The translations under genes were made by a program, and so were the position numbers. A stretch of 61,604 nt of DNA from Clostridiales bacterium (GTDB taxonomy: Bacteria > Bacillota > Clostridia > Peptostreptococcales > Anaerovoracaceae), in assembly GCA_015058145.1 (NCBI GenBank), contig SVCX01000005.1:1-61604 (forward strand), given 5' to 3'. Below the pieces are notes generated by a model. That model saw nothing but the letters and a program-made list of their open reading frames with translations, had not been told where the DNA came from and searched no databases. Below, piece after piece: positions 32,371 through 41,796 of the stretch (its first letter is position 1; the number at the start of each line of letters is the position of its first letter).

Positions 32371-33099
32371 TTATCTGCCGCCGAAGCGCCGGTCTCTCGA
32401 CTGGTATTCGACGATGCATTTTTCATATTCTTCCGGTGTGAAGTCCGGCCACAGCACGTCGGAGAAGACGAACTCGCTGTAGGCCCCCTGCCAGAGCATG
32501 AAGTTGGAAAGTCGCTCCTCGCCGCTGGTCCGGATGATCAGCTCCGGATCCGGGCTGTAGGCGTGATCTTTGCCCGTCCACAGACCTGCTTCGATCATCT
32601 CCTCCGTCACGTCCTCCGGCTGGATCTCCCCCGCTTTCGCTTTGGCCGCGATGGCCTCCACGGAGCGCCGGATCTCATCGCGGGCGCCGTAATTCAGGGC
32701 GATGTTAAACTGAAGCCCTGTATTGTTCTTCGTGTCATCGAGAGTCTTCTGCAAAGACCTCCGCGCGTCCGCCGGTATGGAGGAGTAGTCCCCCAGCACT
32801 TCCACGCGCACGTTGTTCTCGATGAGTTCCTTCAGGTCCCGCTTCACAAAGGTGACGAGCAGTCCGAAGATCCCCGAGACTTCCTCCACCGACCGTTTCC
32901 AGTTTTCTGTAGAAAAAGCGTACACTGTCAGGTACCTGATGCCGAGCTTGTCCGAATGGTCCACGATCTTCTTCATGGCCTCCATTCCAGCTCTGTGACC
33001 TGCTACCCTTGGTACGCCTCTCTGCTTCGCCCAGCGGCCGTTGCCATCCATGATGATGGCAACGTGCTGAGGCATCAGTTCTTGAATTAATTCCGTCAT
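32371..33099 (-). CDS. uppS: Undecaprenyl diphosphate synthase
   Basis: The 242-residue cis-prenyltransferase makes the C55 lipid carrier for cell-wall synthesis. It shows the catalytic MDGNGRWA, the YAFSTENW segment, RTSGEERLSNF and the WPDF end motif. Confidence 0.96.
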   Translation of the reverse strand: MTELIQELMPQHVAIIMDGNGRWAKQRGVPRVAGHRAGMEAMKKIVDHSDKLGIRYLTVYAFSTENWKRSVEEVSGIFGLLVTFVKRDLKELIENNVRVEVLGDYSSIPADARRSLQKTLDDTKNNTGLQFNIALNYGARDEIRRSVEAIAAKAKAGEIQPEDVTEEMIEAGLWTGKDHAYSPDPELIIRTSGEERLSNFMLWQGAYSEFVFSDVLWPDFTPEEYEKCIVEYQSRDRRFGGR

Positions 33100-33120
33100 A
33101 TCCGTTCCGTCTTCGTCTGA

Positions 33121-33678
33121 CTAGACTTCCATGATTTCCTTTTCTTTGGCCGCGACGATCTCATCGATTTCCTTGATGGACTTGTCCGTCAGTTCCTGAA
33201 TCTCCTTGAGGGTATCCTTGACGTCGTCCTCTGTGTAGTCGCCGGCCTTCTCCAGCTTCTTGACCTTGTCGTTGGCGTCTCTTCTGAGATTTCTGACGGC
33301 AACCTTGGTCTCTTCGCCCATCTTCTTGACGGTCTTGGTCAGTTCCTTTCTGCGCTCCTCCGTAACCTGCGGAATCTGCAGTCTGACGACTTTGCCGTCG
33401 TTGATCGGGTTGATGCCGATGTTGGCGATGTTGATGGCCTTCTCGATCTCCGCGATGCTCTTCGGATCGAACGGTGTGATCAGAAGCGTTCTCGGTTCAG
33501 GAACGCTGATGTTCGCCAGTGACTTGAGCGGTGTCGGGCTTCCGTAGTAGTCAACCATGACCTTGTCCACGATGGCCGCATTGGCTCTGCCCGCTCTGAC
33601 GGTTGCCAGATCTTCTTTTAAGAGACTCTCACTCTTCTGAATCTTTTCTTCTAATAATTCCATTGAAAAATCGCTCAT
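33121..33678 (-). CDS. frr: Ribosome recycling factor
   Basis: The 185-residue protein is a two-domain tRNA mimic that splits post-termination ribosomes with EF-G. Family motifs include VRAGRANAAIVD, YYGSPTPL and EERRKEL. It lies 15 nt downstream of pyrH. Confidence 0.97.
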   Translation of the reverse strand: MSDFSMELLEEKIQKSESLLKEDLATVRAGRANAAIVDKVMVDYYGSPTPLKSLANISVPEPRTLLITPFDPKSIAEIEKAINIANIGINPINDGKVVRLQIPQVTEERRKELTKTVKKMGEETKVAVRNLRRDANDKVKKLEKAGDYTEDDVKDTLKEIQELTDKSIKEIDEIVAAKEKEIMEV

Positions 33679-33693
33679 GTTGTTACCTCCCGG

Positions 33694-34398
33694 TTACTTT
33701 ACTATCGTTCCTATTTCTTCACCGCAGATCGCTCTCATAATACCGTTTTCTTCGGCCAGACCGAAGACGTGGATTGCGATGTTGTTATCTCTGCACATTG
33801 CGGCCGCCGTAGCGTCCATGACTTTCAGATCCTTCTCCAGCACCTCTGCGTGGGTCAGGTGGGTGTACTTCACGGCGTCCGGATTCTTGTTCGGATCGTC
33901 CGAGTAGACCGCGTCGATGTTCTTGGCCATGAGGATGACTTCCGCTTCCACTTCTGCCGCCCGCAGGGACGCCGTCGTGTCCGTGGAGAAGAACGGGCTG
34001 CCCGTTCCGCCGCCGAAGATGACCACGCGACCCTTGTTCAGATGGAACAGGGCTCTCCTGCGGTTGTAGACCTCTGCCACCTGCGGCATCTGGATGGCTG
34101 TCTGCACGACCGTCGAAACGCCTTCCGCTTCCAGGGCTTCCTGCAGGGCGATGGCGTTCATGATCGTCGCCATCATGCCGATGTAATCCGCCGAGGCCCG
34201 GTTCATCTTCTCGGAGCTTCTGCCTCTCCAGAAGTTGCCGCCTCCTACGACGACTGCGACCTGTACGCCTGCTTCGACGACCTCTTTCAGCATCTTCGCT
34301 GTTTCGGCCGTCATCTCTTCGTTGATGCCGTGTTTCTGCTCGCCGGCCATGGCCTCGCCGCTGACTTTGATCAGCACGCGTTTGTATTTTGGTTTCAT
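33694..34398 (-). CDS. pyrH: UMP kinase
   Basis: The 234-residue amino acid kinase-fold enzyme phosphorylates UMP. It shows the [12 protein letters not shown] start, [10 protein letters not shown] and the [12 protein letters not shown] segment. The start is MKPKYKR at 34398, where GGAGGAAG is well placed; the 20 upstream residues are not conserved. It is the first gene of the pyrH-polC run; rpsB and tsf, which often precede it, are not here. Confidence 0.96.
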   Translation of the reverse strand: MKPKYKRVLIKVSGEAMAGEQKHGINEEMTAETAKMLKEVVEAGVQVAVVVGGGNFWRGRSSEKMNRASADYIGMMATIMNAIALQEALEAEGVSTVVQTAIQMPQVAEVYNRRRALFHLNKGRVVIFGGGTGSPFFSTDTTASLRAAEVEAEVILMAKNIDAVYSDDPNKNPDAVKYTHLTHAEVLEKDLKVMDATAAAMCRDNNIAIHVFGLAEENGIMRAICGEEIGTIVK

Positions 34399-34475
34399 AA
34401 GACTTCCTCCGGATCTGTCTTGTGTGTTCTGCGTATATTCACTTAATAATTGTACCATATATGCGATGGTGATAT

Positions 34476-35225
34476 CTACCTTTTATTGATGACGGAGGCA
34501 GTATATCCCGCGCCGAATCCGTTGTCGATGTTCACGATGCTCACGCCGTTGGCGCAGCTGTTCAGCATGGACAGCAGAGCCGACAGTCCGCCGAAGTTGG
34601 CGCCGTATCCCACGCTGGTCGGAACGGCGATGACAGGCGCCGCTACAAGGCCGCCCAGTACGCTTGCCAGAGCCCCTTCCATACCGGCCACCACGATGAT
34701 CACGTCGGCGCTTCTAATCTGATCCAGCTTGTCGAAGAGCCTGTGGATGCCCGACACGCCCACATCGTAGATGCGCATGACCTCGTTGCCCAGCGTCTCC
34801 GCCGTCACGGCCGCTTCCTCGGCCACCGGAATGTCCGCGGTGCCTGCGCTGACGACGGCGACCTTGCCGATCGGTTCTTCGTCAGCCACGTCCGCGTTTT
34901 TGCTCACGATAATCCGGGCCGCTTCATGGTACACGGCGTCCGGCAGTTTCTTCAGCACTGCCTCGTAATCGTTCCGCGTGGCGCGGGTTCCCATGACGGT
35001 CCCATGCTCCGACAGCGCCGCGAAGATGTCCCGGATCTGCGCCGGCGTCTTGCCTTCGCAGTAGACCACCTCCGGGAAGCCCGTCCGGATCTGCCGGTGG
35101 AAGTCCAGGTTGGCGAAGCCCATCTCCTTGTACGGCAGCACCTTCAGCTGCTCGAGGGCTTCCTCCTCCGAGACCGTTCCGTCTTTCACGTTTCTGATCA
35201 GTTCTTTCAAATAGTCTTCTTTCAT
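34476..35225 (-). CDS. larB: Nickel pincer cofactor synthesis protein LarB
   Basis: The 249-residue protein has a C-terminal AIR-carboxylase-like domain ([30 protein letters not shown]). LarB carboxylates nicotinic acid adenine dinucleotide in the synthesis of the cofactor of lactate racemase and related enzymes. LarC, LarE and LarA are not within this window. It follows the GTPase gene by 9 nt. Confidence 0.93.
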   Translation of the reverse strand: MKEDYLKELIRNVKDGTVSEEEALEQLKVLPYKEMGFANLDFHRQIRTGFPEVVYCEGKTPAQIRDIFAALSEHGTVMGTRATRNDYEAVLKKLPDAVYHEAARIIVSKNADVADEEPIGKVAVVSAGTADIPVAEEAAVTAETLGNEVMRIYDVGVSGIHRLFDKLDQIRSADVIIVVAGMEGALASVLGGLVAAPVIAVPTSVGYGANFGGLSALLSMLNSCANGVSIVNIDNGFGAGYTASVINKR

Positions 35226-35234
35226 GCAAAATCC

Positions 35235-36515
35235 TCACTTCAGGTTTGTCTCAAGTTGGCGGGTCAGCTTCCGCATCTGCTGCATCAGGATGTTCAGGTC
35301 CTCGATCCGCCGCGCTACGGCGTAGGCGTTCTCCTCCTTGTACATGAAGATCCGGTTCACCGTAGTCTCCAGCTCCTCGTAGACCGCCTCCAACTCCGCC
35401 CGGTACGCGTCCCGGTCCATGAGCTCCGCCGCGTCGTCTCTATCCACGTAGTAGTAATATTCTATTCCAAAAAGCTCCCGCACCTTCCTGGTCAGGAACG
35501 CTTTCTCTTCATTGAGCCGCGCCCGCAGGTACTGCCCCTCTTCCAAAAGCTCCAGCTGCTGCCTTTGCTCCTCCATGAGGGTCTTCATTTCCTTGAATCG
35601 CCGGTTGAACACGTTCGGCGCCATCTTCAGCACTTCCCGGTAGGACGCGATCTGACTGCGGGTGTTGTTCAAAATCTCCAGGAGTTTCAACCCCACGGAG
35701 CGTTCCATGATCTCGGTGCCCTTATTCACCAGGTCTTCCCGGATCATCTCCGTCAGGGCGTCCACGCCCATGTTCTTCTTGGCGCTGACCGGCAGGAGTT
35801 TTAATGCCTTTGCATCTTCGTCCTCCAGCTCCATGATGGCGATGATCAGGTCCCGGCAGTAGTCAAGGTACTCGGCCAGTTCCTCCTCGTCCACCCGGTC
35901 GATCTTGTTCACGGCGAAGTAGAACTTGCCGGCGAAACGGCGCACCTTTCGGAGGAAGTCCACCTCGATCTGATTGAGGGGGCTGTCCACAGAGAGCATG
36001 AAGATGACGCCATCGCTCTCCCGGGCGAAATCCATAGCCGATTTGGAGTTCTGCTCGTGCACGGATCCCACGCCCGGCGTGTCCACCAGGGTGAGGCCGT
36101 CCTTCAGAAAGTCCGCGTCGGTCAGCAGTTCCACCTCGGCCACGCCCCGCTCGTTGTCGTGGTTTTCCTGCTCGCTGATGTATGCGTGCAGGTCAGCCGC
36201 AGGCACCTGCTGGCTGAGGCCGTTGGTGAAGTAGACCGTAGCCATCGTACTGTCTACGCCGTCCTTCTGCTCGGCGTACTCGATCCGCGTGATTGCCGCC
36301 GTGATCGGGACGATGCCCACAGGCAGCAGCGGCGCGCCCAGAATCGTGTTGATCAAGGTCGTCTTGCCCCGCTTGAACTGACCGATGACGGCGATGGTGA
36401 CCTTCTTGTCTTCCAGCCGTTCCTGCAGTTTGCGTGTTTCCTCTTCCTGATGGCGGCACAGTTCAAAGCCGCTGAAGAGTTCCTTCGCTTTGATTGTCGT
36501 ATCAAGTATGTTCAT
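35235..36515 (-). CDS. Dynamin-family GTPase
   Basis: The 426-residue protein has G1 GQFKRGKTTL (about 45-54), a G2 threonine in PITAAITRI, G3 DTPGVGS and G4 NKID, then a long helical C-terminal half that is predicted to form coiled coils. Bacterial dynamin-like proteins bind and remodel membranes. There is no membrane-spanning segment in view. It is 16 nt downstream of the cyclo-ligase gene and 9 nt upstream of larB. Confidence 0.9.
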   Translation of the reverse strand: MNILDTTIKAKELFSGFELCRHQEEETRKLQERLEDKKVTIAVIGQFKRGKTTLINTILGAPLLPVGIVPITAAITRIEYAEQKDGVDSTMATVYFTNGLSQQVPAADLHAYISEQENHDNERGVAEVELLTDADFLKDGLTLVDTPGVGSVHEQNSKSAMDFARESDGVIFMLSVDSPLNQIEVDFLRKVRRFAGKFYFAVNKIDRVDEEELAEYLDYCRDLIIAIMELEDEDAKALKLLPVSAKKNMGVDALTEMIREDLVNKGTEIMERSVGLKLLEILNNTRSQIASYREVLKMAPNVFNRRFKEMKTLMEEQRQQLELLEEGQYLRARLNEEKAFLTRKVRELFGIEYYYYVDRDDAAELMDRDAYRAELEAVYEELETTVNRIFMYKEENAYAVARRIEDLNILMQQMRKLTRQLETNLK

Positions 36516-36531
36516 CTATCTTCTGTTCTTC

Positions 36532-37122
36532 CTATCTGAATACGCTGGTCTCGCTGACCACGTAGTCCGGTTTTCTGTCGTGTTCCTCCACCGGCAGCTC
36601 GTCCACCACCTGCAGATCGTAGCAGACTGCGATGGTCTTACACTGCGGGTGTTCGTCGAGGAACCGGTCGTAGAATCCGCCGCCGTATCCGATGCGGTCC
36701 TTCCACGGTGTGAAGACCGCCCCCGGCATGATGATCAGGGTCTTGTCGTTGGGCTCCAGTATCTCCTCGGAGCGGGACTCGCGGATGTCGTAGGCGCCGG
36801 TGATGATGTCCTCTTCACCCAGTCCTGTGAACCGATTGAATACCATGACACCGGCCTTCTTGCCGTCGCCTTTTCCCGTGGTCTTCTCCACGACCTTCGG
36901 CACCCAGACGCGCTTGCCGGCAGCCTCGGCCGGCTTCGCCAGAAGCAGCACGTCCACTTCGTTGCGCGTCGGCATGTAGAGGCACACATCGGTGGCCTCC
37001 TCGTATGCGTCGATGTCCATGATTTTGCGGCAGATGACCTGGGCCGCCAGGGCCGCCGTCTCTTCGTCCAAAGCGCTGCGCTGGGCCAGCACCGCGTTGC
37101 GTATTTCTTTCTTCGTAAGCAT
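36532..37122 (-). CDS. 5-formyltetrahydrofolate cyclo-ligase
   Basis: The protein of about 196 residues turns 5-formyl-THF into 5,10-methenyl-THF using ATP. Motifs: KKEIRNAVLAQR at the N-terminus, PGAVFTPWKDRIGYGGGF near the end. The start is uncertain: ATG 37122 has GGAGG 14 nt upstream, while ATG 37143 would be nearly leaderless given the promoter at 37150-37179. Residues before MLTKKE are not conserved. Confidence 0.92.
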   Translation of the reverse strand: MLTKKEIRNAVLAQRSALDEETAALAAQVICRKIMDIDAYEEATDVCLYMPTRNEVDVLLLAKPAEAAGKRVWVPKVVEKTTGKGDGKKAGVMVFNRFTGLGEEDIITGAYDIRESRSEEILEPNDKTLIIMPGAVFTPWKDRIGYGGGFYDRFLDEHPQCKTIAVCYDLQVVDELPVEEHDRKPDYVVSETSVFR

Positions 37123-37149
37123 GTTGTCTATCTTCGCCTCCATGAAGGT

Positions 37150-37179
37150 ATTATATATCCAAACCTGCCCTGCCCGCAA
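37150..37179 (-). promoter_or_regulatory. Sigma-A type promoter of the cyclo-ligase gene
   Basis: On the minus strand TTGCGG (37179-37174) and TATAAT (37155-37150) are separated by 18 bp. Confidence 0.6.
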
Positions 37180-37284
37180 TTGATTGTATTTTTCTGTATT
37201 TTTCATCAGCTCGACATATTTCTCCCCGACCTTTGTGATATACTGTCTACGGCATTAGAGATTCGGGAGGAGAGAAACTGTAAT

Positions 37285-38022
37285 ATGAACATCAAAGATT
37301 ACATAGACGAAAAGAGAAAAAAGAAGTACTACGAAGAGATGTCTTCGGACAAATTCATCCGTTATTTCGAGAAGAACGACAAAGAACTGCAGAAACTCAT
37401 GACCTACTATGAGTGCGCCATGATGGAAGCGGAGACCAAGTTCAAGGTGCTGAATTCCGAGTTCGAACTGACGCGGGAATACAGCCCGATCGAGACGATC
37501 AAATCCAGGCTCAAGACCCTGGACAGCCTGGTGGCCAAGTCCCACCTGTACAAAGCCAAAACCAGCTTCGAAGACATTCAGGACAAGATCGAAGACATCG
37601 CCGGCATCCGCGTCATCTGCGGTTTTCCGGAGGACATCTACCTCGTCGCCGACTGCTTCCTGCAGCAGGATGACATCACCCTCATCGACTGCAAAGACTA
37701 CATCAAAAATCCGAAGCCAAACGGATACCGCAGTCTGCACCTGATCGTGACCGTGCCGATCTTCCTGGAGCACGAGAAGCGGGATATGAAAGTTGAGGTC
37801 CAGCTGCGCACCATCGCCATGGACTTCTGGGCAAGTCTGGAGCACAAGCTCAAGTACAAGAAAGAGCTGCCGGCGGACATCAACGACCGTCTGGTGGAGG
37901 AACTGCTGGAGTGCGCGACCACCAGCGCGGATCTGGATATGCGCATGCAGAACATACGACGCCAGATCGAAGGCGGCACGTCCCACATCGACGACGCGGT
38001 CGATCTGCAGCAGTGGATGTGA
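37285..38022 (+). CDS. Small alarmone synthetase (RelP/RelQ-type GTP pyrophosphokinase)
   Basis: The 245-residue protein contains a single RelA/SpoT synthetase domain: the SRLKTLDSLVAK substrate region, the metal site near GIRVICGFPED and GYRSLHLIV. There is no hydrolase, TGS or ACT domain, so it should only make (p)ppGpp. Helices at both ends support the tetramer known for this family. AGGAG lies about 12 nt before the ATG. Longer upstream frame is antisense to the cyclo-ligase gene. Confidence 0.93.
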   Translation: MNIKDYIDEKRKKKYYEEMSSDKFIRYFEKNDKELQKLMTYYECAMMEAETKFKVLNSEFELTREYSPIETIKSRLKTLDSLVAKSHLYKAKTSFEDIQDKIEDIAGIRVICGFPEDIYLVADCFLQQDDITLIDCKDYIKNPKPNGYRSLHLIVTVPIFLEHEKRDMKVEVQLRTIAMDFWASLEHKLKYKKELPADINDRLVEELLECATTSADLDMRMQNIRRQIEGGTSHIDDAVDLQQWM

Positions 38023-38038
38023 TCCACTGTTTATATAG

Positions 38039-38070
38039 AAAGCGGGAGATCTTACGATCCCCCGCTTTTT
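38039..38070 (+). terminator. Intrinsic terminator of the alarmone synthetase gene
   Basis: AAAGCGGGAGATC pairs with GATC-CCCCGCTTT around a short loop (one bulge), ending in TTTTT. It also faces the convergent MscS gene. Confidence 0.85.
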
Positions 38071-38096
38071 GTGTTGCGCGGTTTATAGCCTTTGCA

Positions 38097-38915
38097 TTAT
38101 TTGTCTGTGACAATTTGTGTCGCAGGCAGCGGTCCGCCGATACCCGCCTCGCCGAGAGCCGTCGGAATGGCTTCCATGAGAGCGTGGTAGACGTCCCAGT
38201 AATCTTCCGTCTTCGTCCAGACTCTGACGGCGAAGGACATGCCGCCCGGAATGCCTTCCACCGGTTCCGCAAACGGCGCGGCCGGTTCGTTGAGGACTTT
38301 GTCGTTGGCCGCAGCCTGTTCCAGCATGACCTTGCGCGCGCCGGCGATGTCCGCCCCGCTCACGTTGAAGGTCAGGTCCACGCGGCGCAGATCCTCCTTG
38401 GTGAGGTTGGTGATGTTGGCGGCCATGAGCGTTCCGTTCGGAATCGACACGACCTTATTGTCAAGCGTATTGATGACCGTGTAGAAGAGATTGATCTCCT
38501 TGACGACGCCCTCCGCGTCCGTCGCCACGATCAGATCGCCGATGCCGAATGGCTTAAACATCAGCAGCATGATGCCGCCAGCCAGATTGGACAGCGCGCC
38601 CTGCAGCGCCATGCCGATGGCCAGTCCGCAGGTGGCCAGCACGGTGATGACGGACGCCATCGGTACGCCCAGTACGCTGATGATCGAGATGATCACCACA
38701 ACCCACAGACCAATCTTGAAGAAGCTCATCAGGAACGATTTGACCGCAGGATCCACCTTTTCCATGCCTTTGCTCTTATCCAGTTTCGCGAGAATCATTT
38801 TGATGATGAAACGTCCGATGATGAGTATCAGGAGCGCCATCACAATCTTGATGCCCAGAGATGTGCAGACGTCGATCATCTTGCTTCCCCATGCGCTGAT
38901 AGTAGCAGTATCCAT
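38097..38915 (-). CDS. MscS-family mechanosensitive channel
   Basis: The 272-residue protein has three N-terminal membrane helices, the last being the glycine/alanine-rich pore helix (GLAIGMALQGALSNLAGG), then the beta domain with the PNG motif (VSIPNGTLMAANITN) and the alpha/beta cytoplasmic domain. It releases solutes on osmotic downshift. Confidence 0.94.
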   Translation of the reverse strand: MDTATISAWGSKMIDVCTSLGIKIVMALLILIIGRFIIKMILAKLDKSKGMEKVDPAVKSFLMSFFKIGLWVVVIISIISVLGVPMASVITVLATCGLAIGMALQGALSNLAGGIMLLMFKPFGIGDLIVATDAEGVVKEINLFYTVINTLDNKVVSIPNGTLMAANITNLTKEDLRRVDLTFNVSGADIAGARKVMLEQAAANDKVLNEPAAPFAEPVEGIPGGMSFAVRVWTKTEDYWDVYHALMEAIPTALGEAGIGGPLPATQIVTDK

Positions 38916-39028
38916 ATGTATGTCCTCCTTTAATTTTAGGTTTTCTTTCCCTTTCGATTATATTGATTTGCCTGATTTTTTGCAATATAATACATTTGTA
39001 ATTATATTGATACGAAAGGAGAATTCAA

Positions 39029-39385
39029 ATGGGTTTTTTCAGTAAACTGTTCGGTAAGACCGATGTAGATGAAAAAGTAGCCGAAAAGGCAAAGGAAGTC
39101 CTGGATAAGACTGACATCGATGACAAAATCGCAGATAAGGCGAAGGATGTTCTGGACAAGACGGACATTGATGAGAAGGTCGCTGCAAAAGCTGGCGAAC
39201 TGAAGGACAAGGCGGGCGAGCTGAAGGACAAGGCTGACGCCGCTCTGGACAAGACGGATGTCGATGAGAAACTGATCGCCAAGGCCGGTGAACTGAAGGA
39301 CAAGGCGGGAGACGCCATTGAAGGCGCACTTGAGAAGACCGACATCGACGACAAGATCAAAGACAAAATCGACGACCTGAAGTAA
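39029..39385 (+). CDS. Small helical repeat protein with K-T-D-x-D-E-K motifs
   Basis: The 118-residue protein is built of repeats with the pattern KTD(I/V)D(E/D)K(V/I)..KA.E(L/V)LDK, about five times, plus two copies of GELKDKA. It is highly charged, lacks cysteine and aromatic residues after the first ten, and should form long amphipathic helices resembling LEA-like or YtxH-like stress proteins. The N-terminus MGFFSKLFGKTD might touch membranes. AAAGGAG precedes the ATG and a terminator follows. No function can be assigned. Confidence 0.75.
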   Translation: MGFFSKLFGKTDVDEKVAEKAKEVLDKTDIDDKIADKAKDVLDKTDIDEKVAAKAGELKDKAGELKDKADAALDKTDVDEKLIAKAGELKDKAGDAIEGALEKTDIDDKIKDKIDDLK

Positions 39386-39386
39386 A

Positions 39387-39433
39387 CAAAAAAAGGACTG
39401 GCCCCATCTGAAATGGATGAGGCCGGTCTTTTT
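39387..39433. terminator. Bidirectional terminator
   Basis: GACTGGCC (39396-39403) pairs with GGCCGGTC (39421-39428); T5 follows on the plus strand and a T-run on the minus strand. It separates the repeat protein from the convergent putP gene. Confidence 0.85.
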
Positions 39434-39461
39434 ATTTGCACGCACGATATTACTCGATGAA

Positions 39462-40967
39462 TTACTCGTCGTAGTTCGGATCTGCGGCTTTGTCGAAGAT
39501 ATCGGTGACTGCCTTTTCTGGAGCCTTTGTCACGAGGGTTCCGATGATCGCCGCGATACCGCCTGCCACGAAGCCAGGGAACAGCTCATAGACGCCCGTG
39601 GAGGACAGGCAGAAGAGCCAGATGATGTCCACGGCCGCGCCGACGATAACGCCGATGCATGCGCCGGCGTAGTTGAACCGCCTCCAGAAGAGAGACAGAA
39701 TCACGACCGGTCCGAAGGCCGCGCCGAAGATGCCCCACGCATTTTCTACTAAGTTCATGATGGCCTGGGCTCCTGAGCCTTTTGATGACGCCAGCATGAA
39801 AGCGATGATAGCGATGATTACAACCGCAATTCTTCCGACCATGAGAGTCTCTCTGTCGTTGGCGCTCTTTCTGAGCATCGGTTTATAGATGTCCGCCGTG
39901 AAGGAGCTGGACGCAACGAGTAGCTGGGAGTCCGCTGTGGAAACGGACGCCGCCATGATGGCCGCCAGCAGGAAGCCTGCGATGGCCGGCGGGAAGAATC
40001 TCCTCGCCATGGCGATGAATACGGTCTTCTGTGCGCCGACAGTCAGCAGTTCCTCTGCCATGACCATTCTGGCCAGATATGCCACCAGGCATGCGCCGCC
40101 GATGGCGAGCACGACCCAGATGATAGCGACTGCTGCTGATTTATGCATCATAGATGGTTTTTCGATGGACATGAACCGTACCAGAATGTGCGGCATACCG
40201 AAGTAGCCGAGACCCCATGCAAGACCAGAAACGACTTCCTGCCAGGAAGCGCTGAACAGGCCTGCGCCGAAGTCGCAGACAACTTTCGAACCATCGGCGT
40301 CCACATAGCTGTAGGAAACCTGCAGCAGCGAGGTGTCCAGATTTTGGGTGGCCACGACGATAATTGGAATAGCGAGCAGCGCCAGCAGCATCAGGATGCC
40401 CTGGAAGAAGTCCGTCCAGCAGACTGCCCGGAATCCGCCCAGGAAGGTGTATCCGACGATGATCAGCGCGAAGAGGAGCATCGCTGTGCTCTCCGGCATA
40501 GCCGGGAAGAGCATGGTGAATACGGATGTGCCCGCAACAAATGCTGACGCAACGTAAACTGTAAACGCGATCAGGAAGATGACCGCGCAGATGACCTGCA
40601 GCGCCTTGTTGCTCGTCGCGAACCGGTTGGTCAGGTACTGCGGAAGCGTGATGGAATCGTTTGACACCTTACTGAACTTTCTGAGTCTCTTAGCGCAAAA
40701 GATCCAGTTGGCCGCGGTTCCCATCGCCAGACCGATACCGATCCAAATCTGTCCGAATCCAAAAGCCAGAATCGATCCCGGAAGTCCCATGAGCAGCCAG
40801 GCCGACATGTCTGACGCCTGAGCTGACATGGCCGCGACCCACGGTCCCATGCTTCTGCCGCCGAGGAAGTAGTCCTTGTCGTTCTGGTTGCTTCCGTTGA
40901 AGAAGAAGATCAACGCAACGAAGAACAGGATCACAAAATATCCTATAAATACAACAATTTCAGCCAT
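39462..40967 (-). CDS. putP: Sodium/proline symporter
   Basis: The 501-residue SSS-family transporter has about 13 membrane segments. Diagnostic parts are GGRSMGPWVAAMSAQASDMSAW near the start (kept short here: residues about 37-58), the sodium-site region ASVSTADSQLLVASS, and the IMLLALLAIP helix. Start at 40967 with GAGG 7 nt upstream; the 11 residues of a longer frame are rejected. It diverges from a TetR gene and is likely regulated by it. Confidence 0.92.
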   Translation of the reverse strand: MAEIVVFIGYFVILFFVALIFFFNGSNQNDKDYFLGGRSMGPWVAAMSAQASDMSAWLLMGLPGSILAFGFGQIWIGIGLAMGTAANWIFCAKRLRKFSKVSNDSITLPQYLTNRFATSNKALQVICAVIFLIAFTVYVASAFVAGTSVFTMLFPAMPESTAMLLFALIIVGYTFLGGFRAVCWTDFFQGILMLLALLAIPIIVVATQNLDTSLLQVSYSYVDADGSKVVCDFGAGLFSASWQEVVSGLAWGLGYFGMPHILVRFMSIEKPSMMHKSAAVAIIWVVLAIGGACLVAYLARMVMAEELLTVGAQKTVFIAMARRFFPPAIAGFLLAAIMAASVSTADSQLLVASSSFTADIYKPMLRKSANDRETLMVGRIAVVIIAIIAFMLASSKGSGAQAIMNLVENAWGIFGAAFGPVVILSLFWRRFNYAGACIGVIVGAAVDIIWLFCLSSTGVYELFPGFVAGGIAAIIGTLVTKAPEKAVTDIFDKAADPNYDE

Positions 40968-41052
40968 AATAATACCTCTTTCCTTTTTTTGGTACGACAC
41001 GAGTGTAGCAGAACAAAAGGCTGAATGAAATATCGACTGAATTCTAGATTAT

Positions 41053-41119
41053 TTAGACTAAAACTTATTGTTTTTGCAAAAATTTGTTGAAATTTCAACG
41101 ATTTTAAATTAGACTAAAA
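41053..41119. promoter_or_regulatory. Operator-like repeats between putP and the TetR gene
   Basis: TTAGACTAAAA occurs twice in the same orientation (41053-41063 and 41109-41119), 56 bp apart, with a perfect 14-bp palindrome GTTGAAATTTCAAC (41086-41099) between them. Such layout suits a TetR dimer site controlling both genes. Confidence 0.6.
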
Positions 41120-41150
41120 TAAATACTAAAGATAGGAATCTTCATTAATT

Positions 41151-41744
41151 ATGGCAAAAGCATCAAAAAGAGTTACAAATGAGACCAAAGGCCGCATCGT
41201 ATCGGCCGCCTGGAAGCTGTTCTACCAATACGGTTACAACAACACGACCATCGACGACATCGTGGAGGAATCCAACACATCCAAAGGCTCCTTCTACCAC
41301 TACTTCAGTTCGAAGGACGATCTTATGGGCTCCCTCTCCTACCTCTTCGACGAGAAGTACGAGGAGTTGGCCGAAACCATGGACCCTTCCCTGTCGCCGG
41401 TCGATAAACTGATCACCATGAACCGGGAGCTGTTCCTCATGATCGAGAACACAGTCTCTGTCTCCATGCTGTCCCAGCTCTTCGCTGCGCAGCTGACGAG
41501 TATGAGCGAAAAGCACCTGCTGGATCCGGATCGGACCTACTACAAGCTTTTGCGGCAGATTGCCATCGAAGGTCAGGCTCAGGGGCTCTTTCGCGACGAC
41601 CTCTCCGTCAACGACATCACGAAATCCTACGCCCTCTTTGAGCGCGGCATGATGTACGACTGGTGCATCTCCAGCGGCAACTACTCCCTCTGCCAGTACT
41701 CGGAGAAGATGCTGCCGCTGTTCATCGCAGGGCTGACGAAATAG
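41151..41744 (+). CDS. TetR/AcrR-family transcriptional regulator
   Basis: The 197-residue protein has the N-terminal TetR helix-turn-helix (AAWKLFYQYGYNNTTIDDI then SKGSFYHYFSSKDDL) and a ligand-binding helical domain with cysteines and tyrosines at the end. It is divergent from putP, so proline or a related compound is a plausible signal, but this is inference. Confidence 0.92.
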   Translation: MAKASKRVTNETKGRIVSAAWKLFYQYGYNNTTIDDIVEESNTSKGSFYHYFSSKDDLMGSLSYLFDEKYEELAETMDPSLSPVDKLITMNRELFLMIENTVSVSMLSQLFAAQLTSMSEKHLLDPDRTYYKLLRQIAIEGQAQGLFRDDLSVNDITKSYALFERGMMYDWCISSGNYSLCQYSEKMLPLFIAGLTK

Positions 41745-41756
41745 CATAAACGCGGG

Positions 41757-41785
41757 TTGACGAAACGGGAAACTATGGCTATAAT
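41757..41785 (+). promoter_or_regulatory. Strong sigma-A promoter of tRNA-Val
   Basis: TTGACG (41757-41762) and TATAAT (41780-41785) are separated by 17 bp and end 11 bp before the tRNA. Confidence 0.85.
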
Positions 41786-41796
41786 ACTCCGTGCGG

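Noticed and set aside
36490-37284. N-terminal extension of the alarmone synthetase frame
   Set aside because: It is antisense to the cyclo-ligase gene; homology starts at the ATG at 37285.
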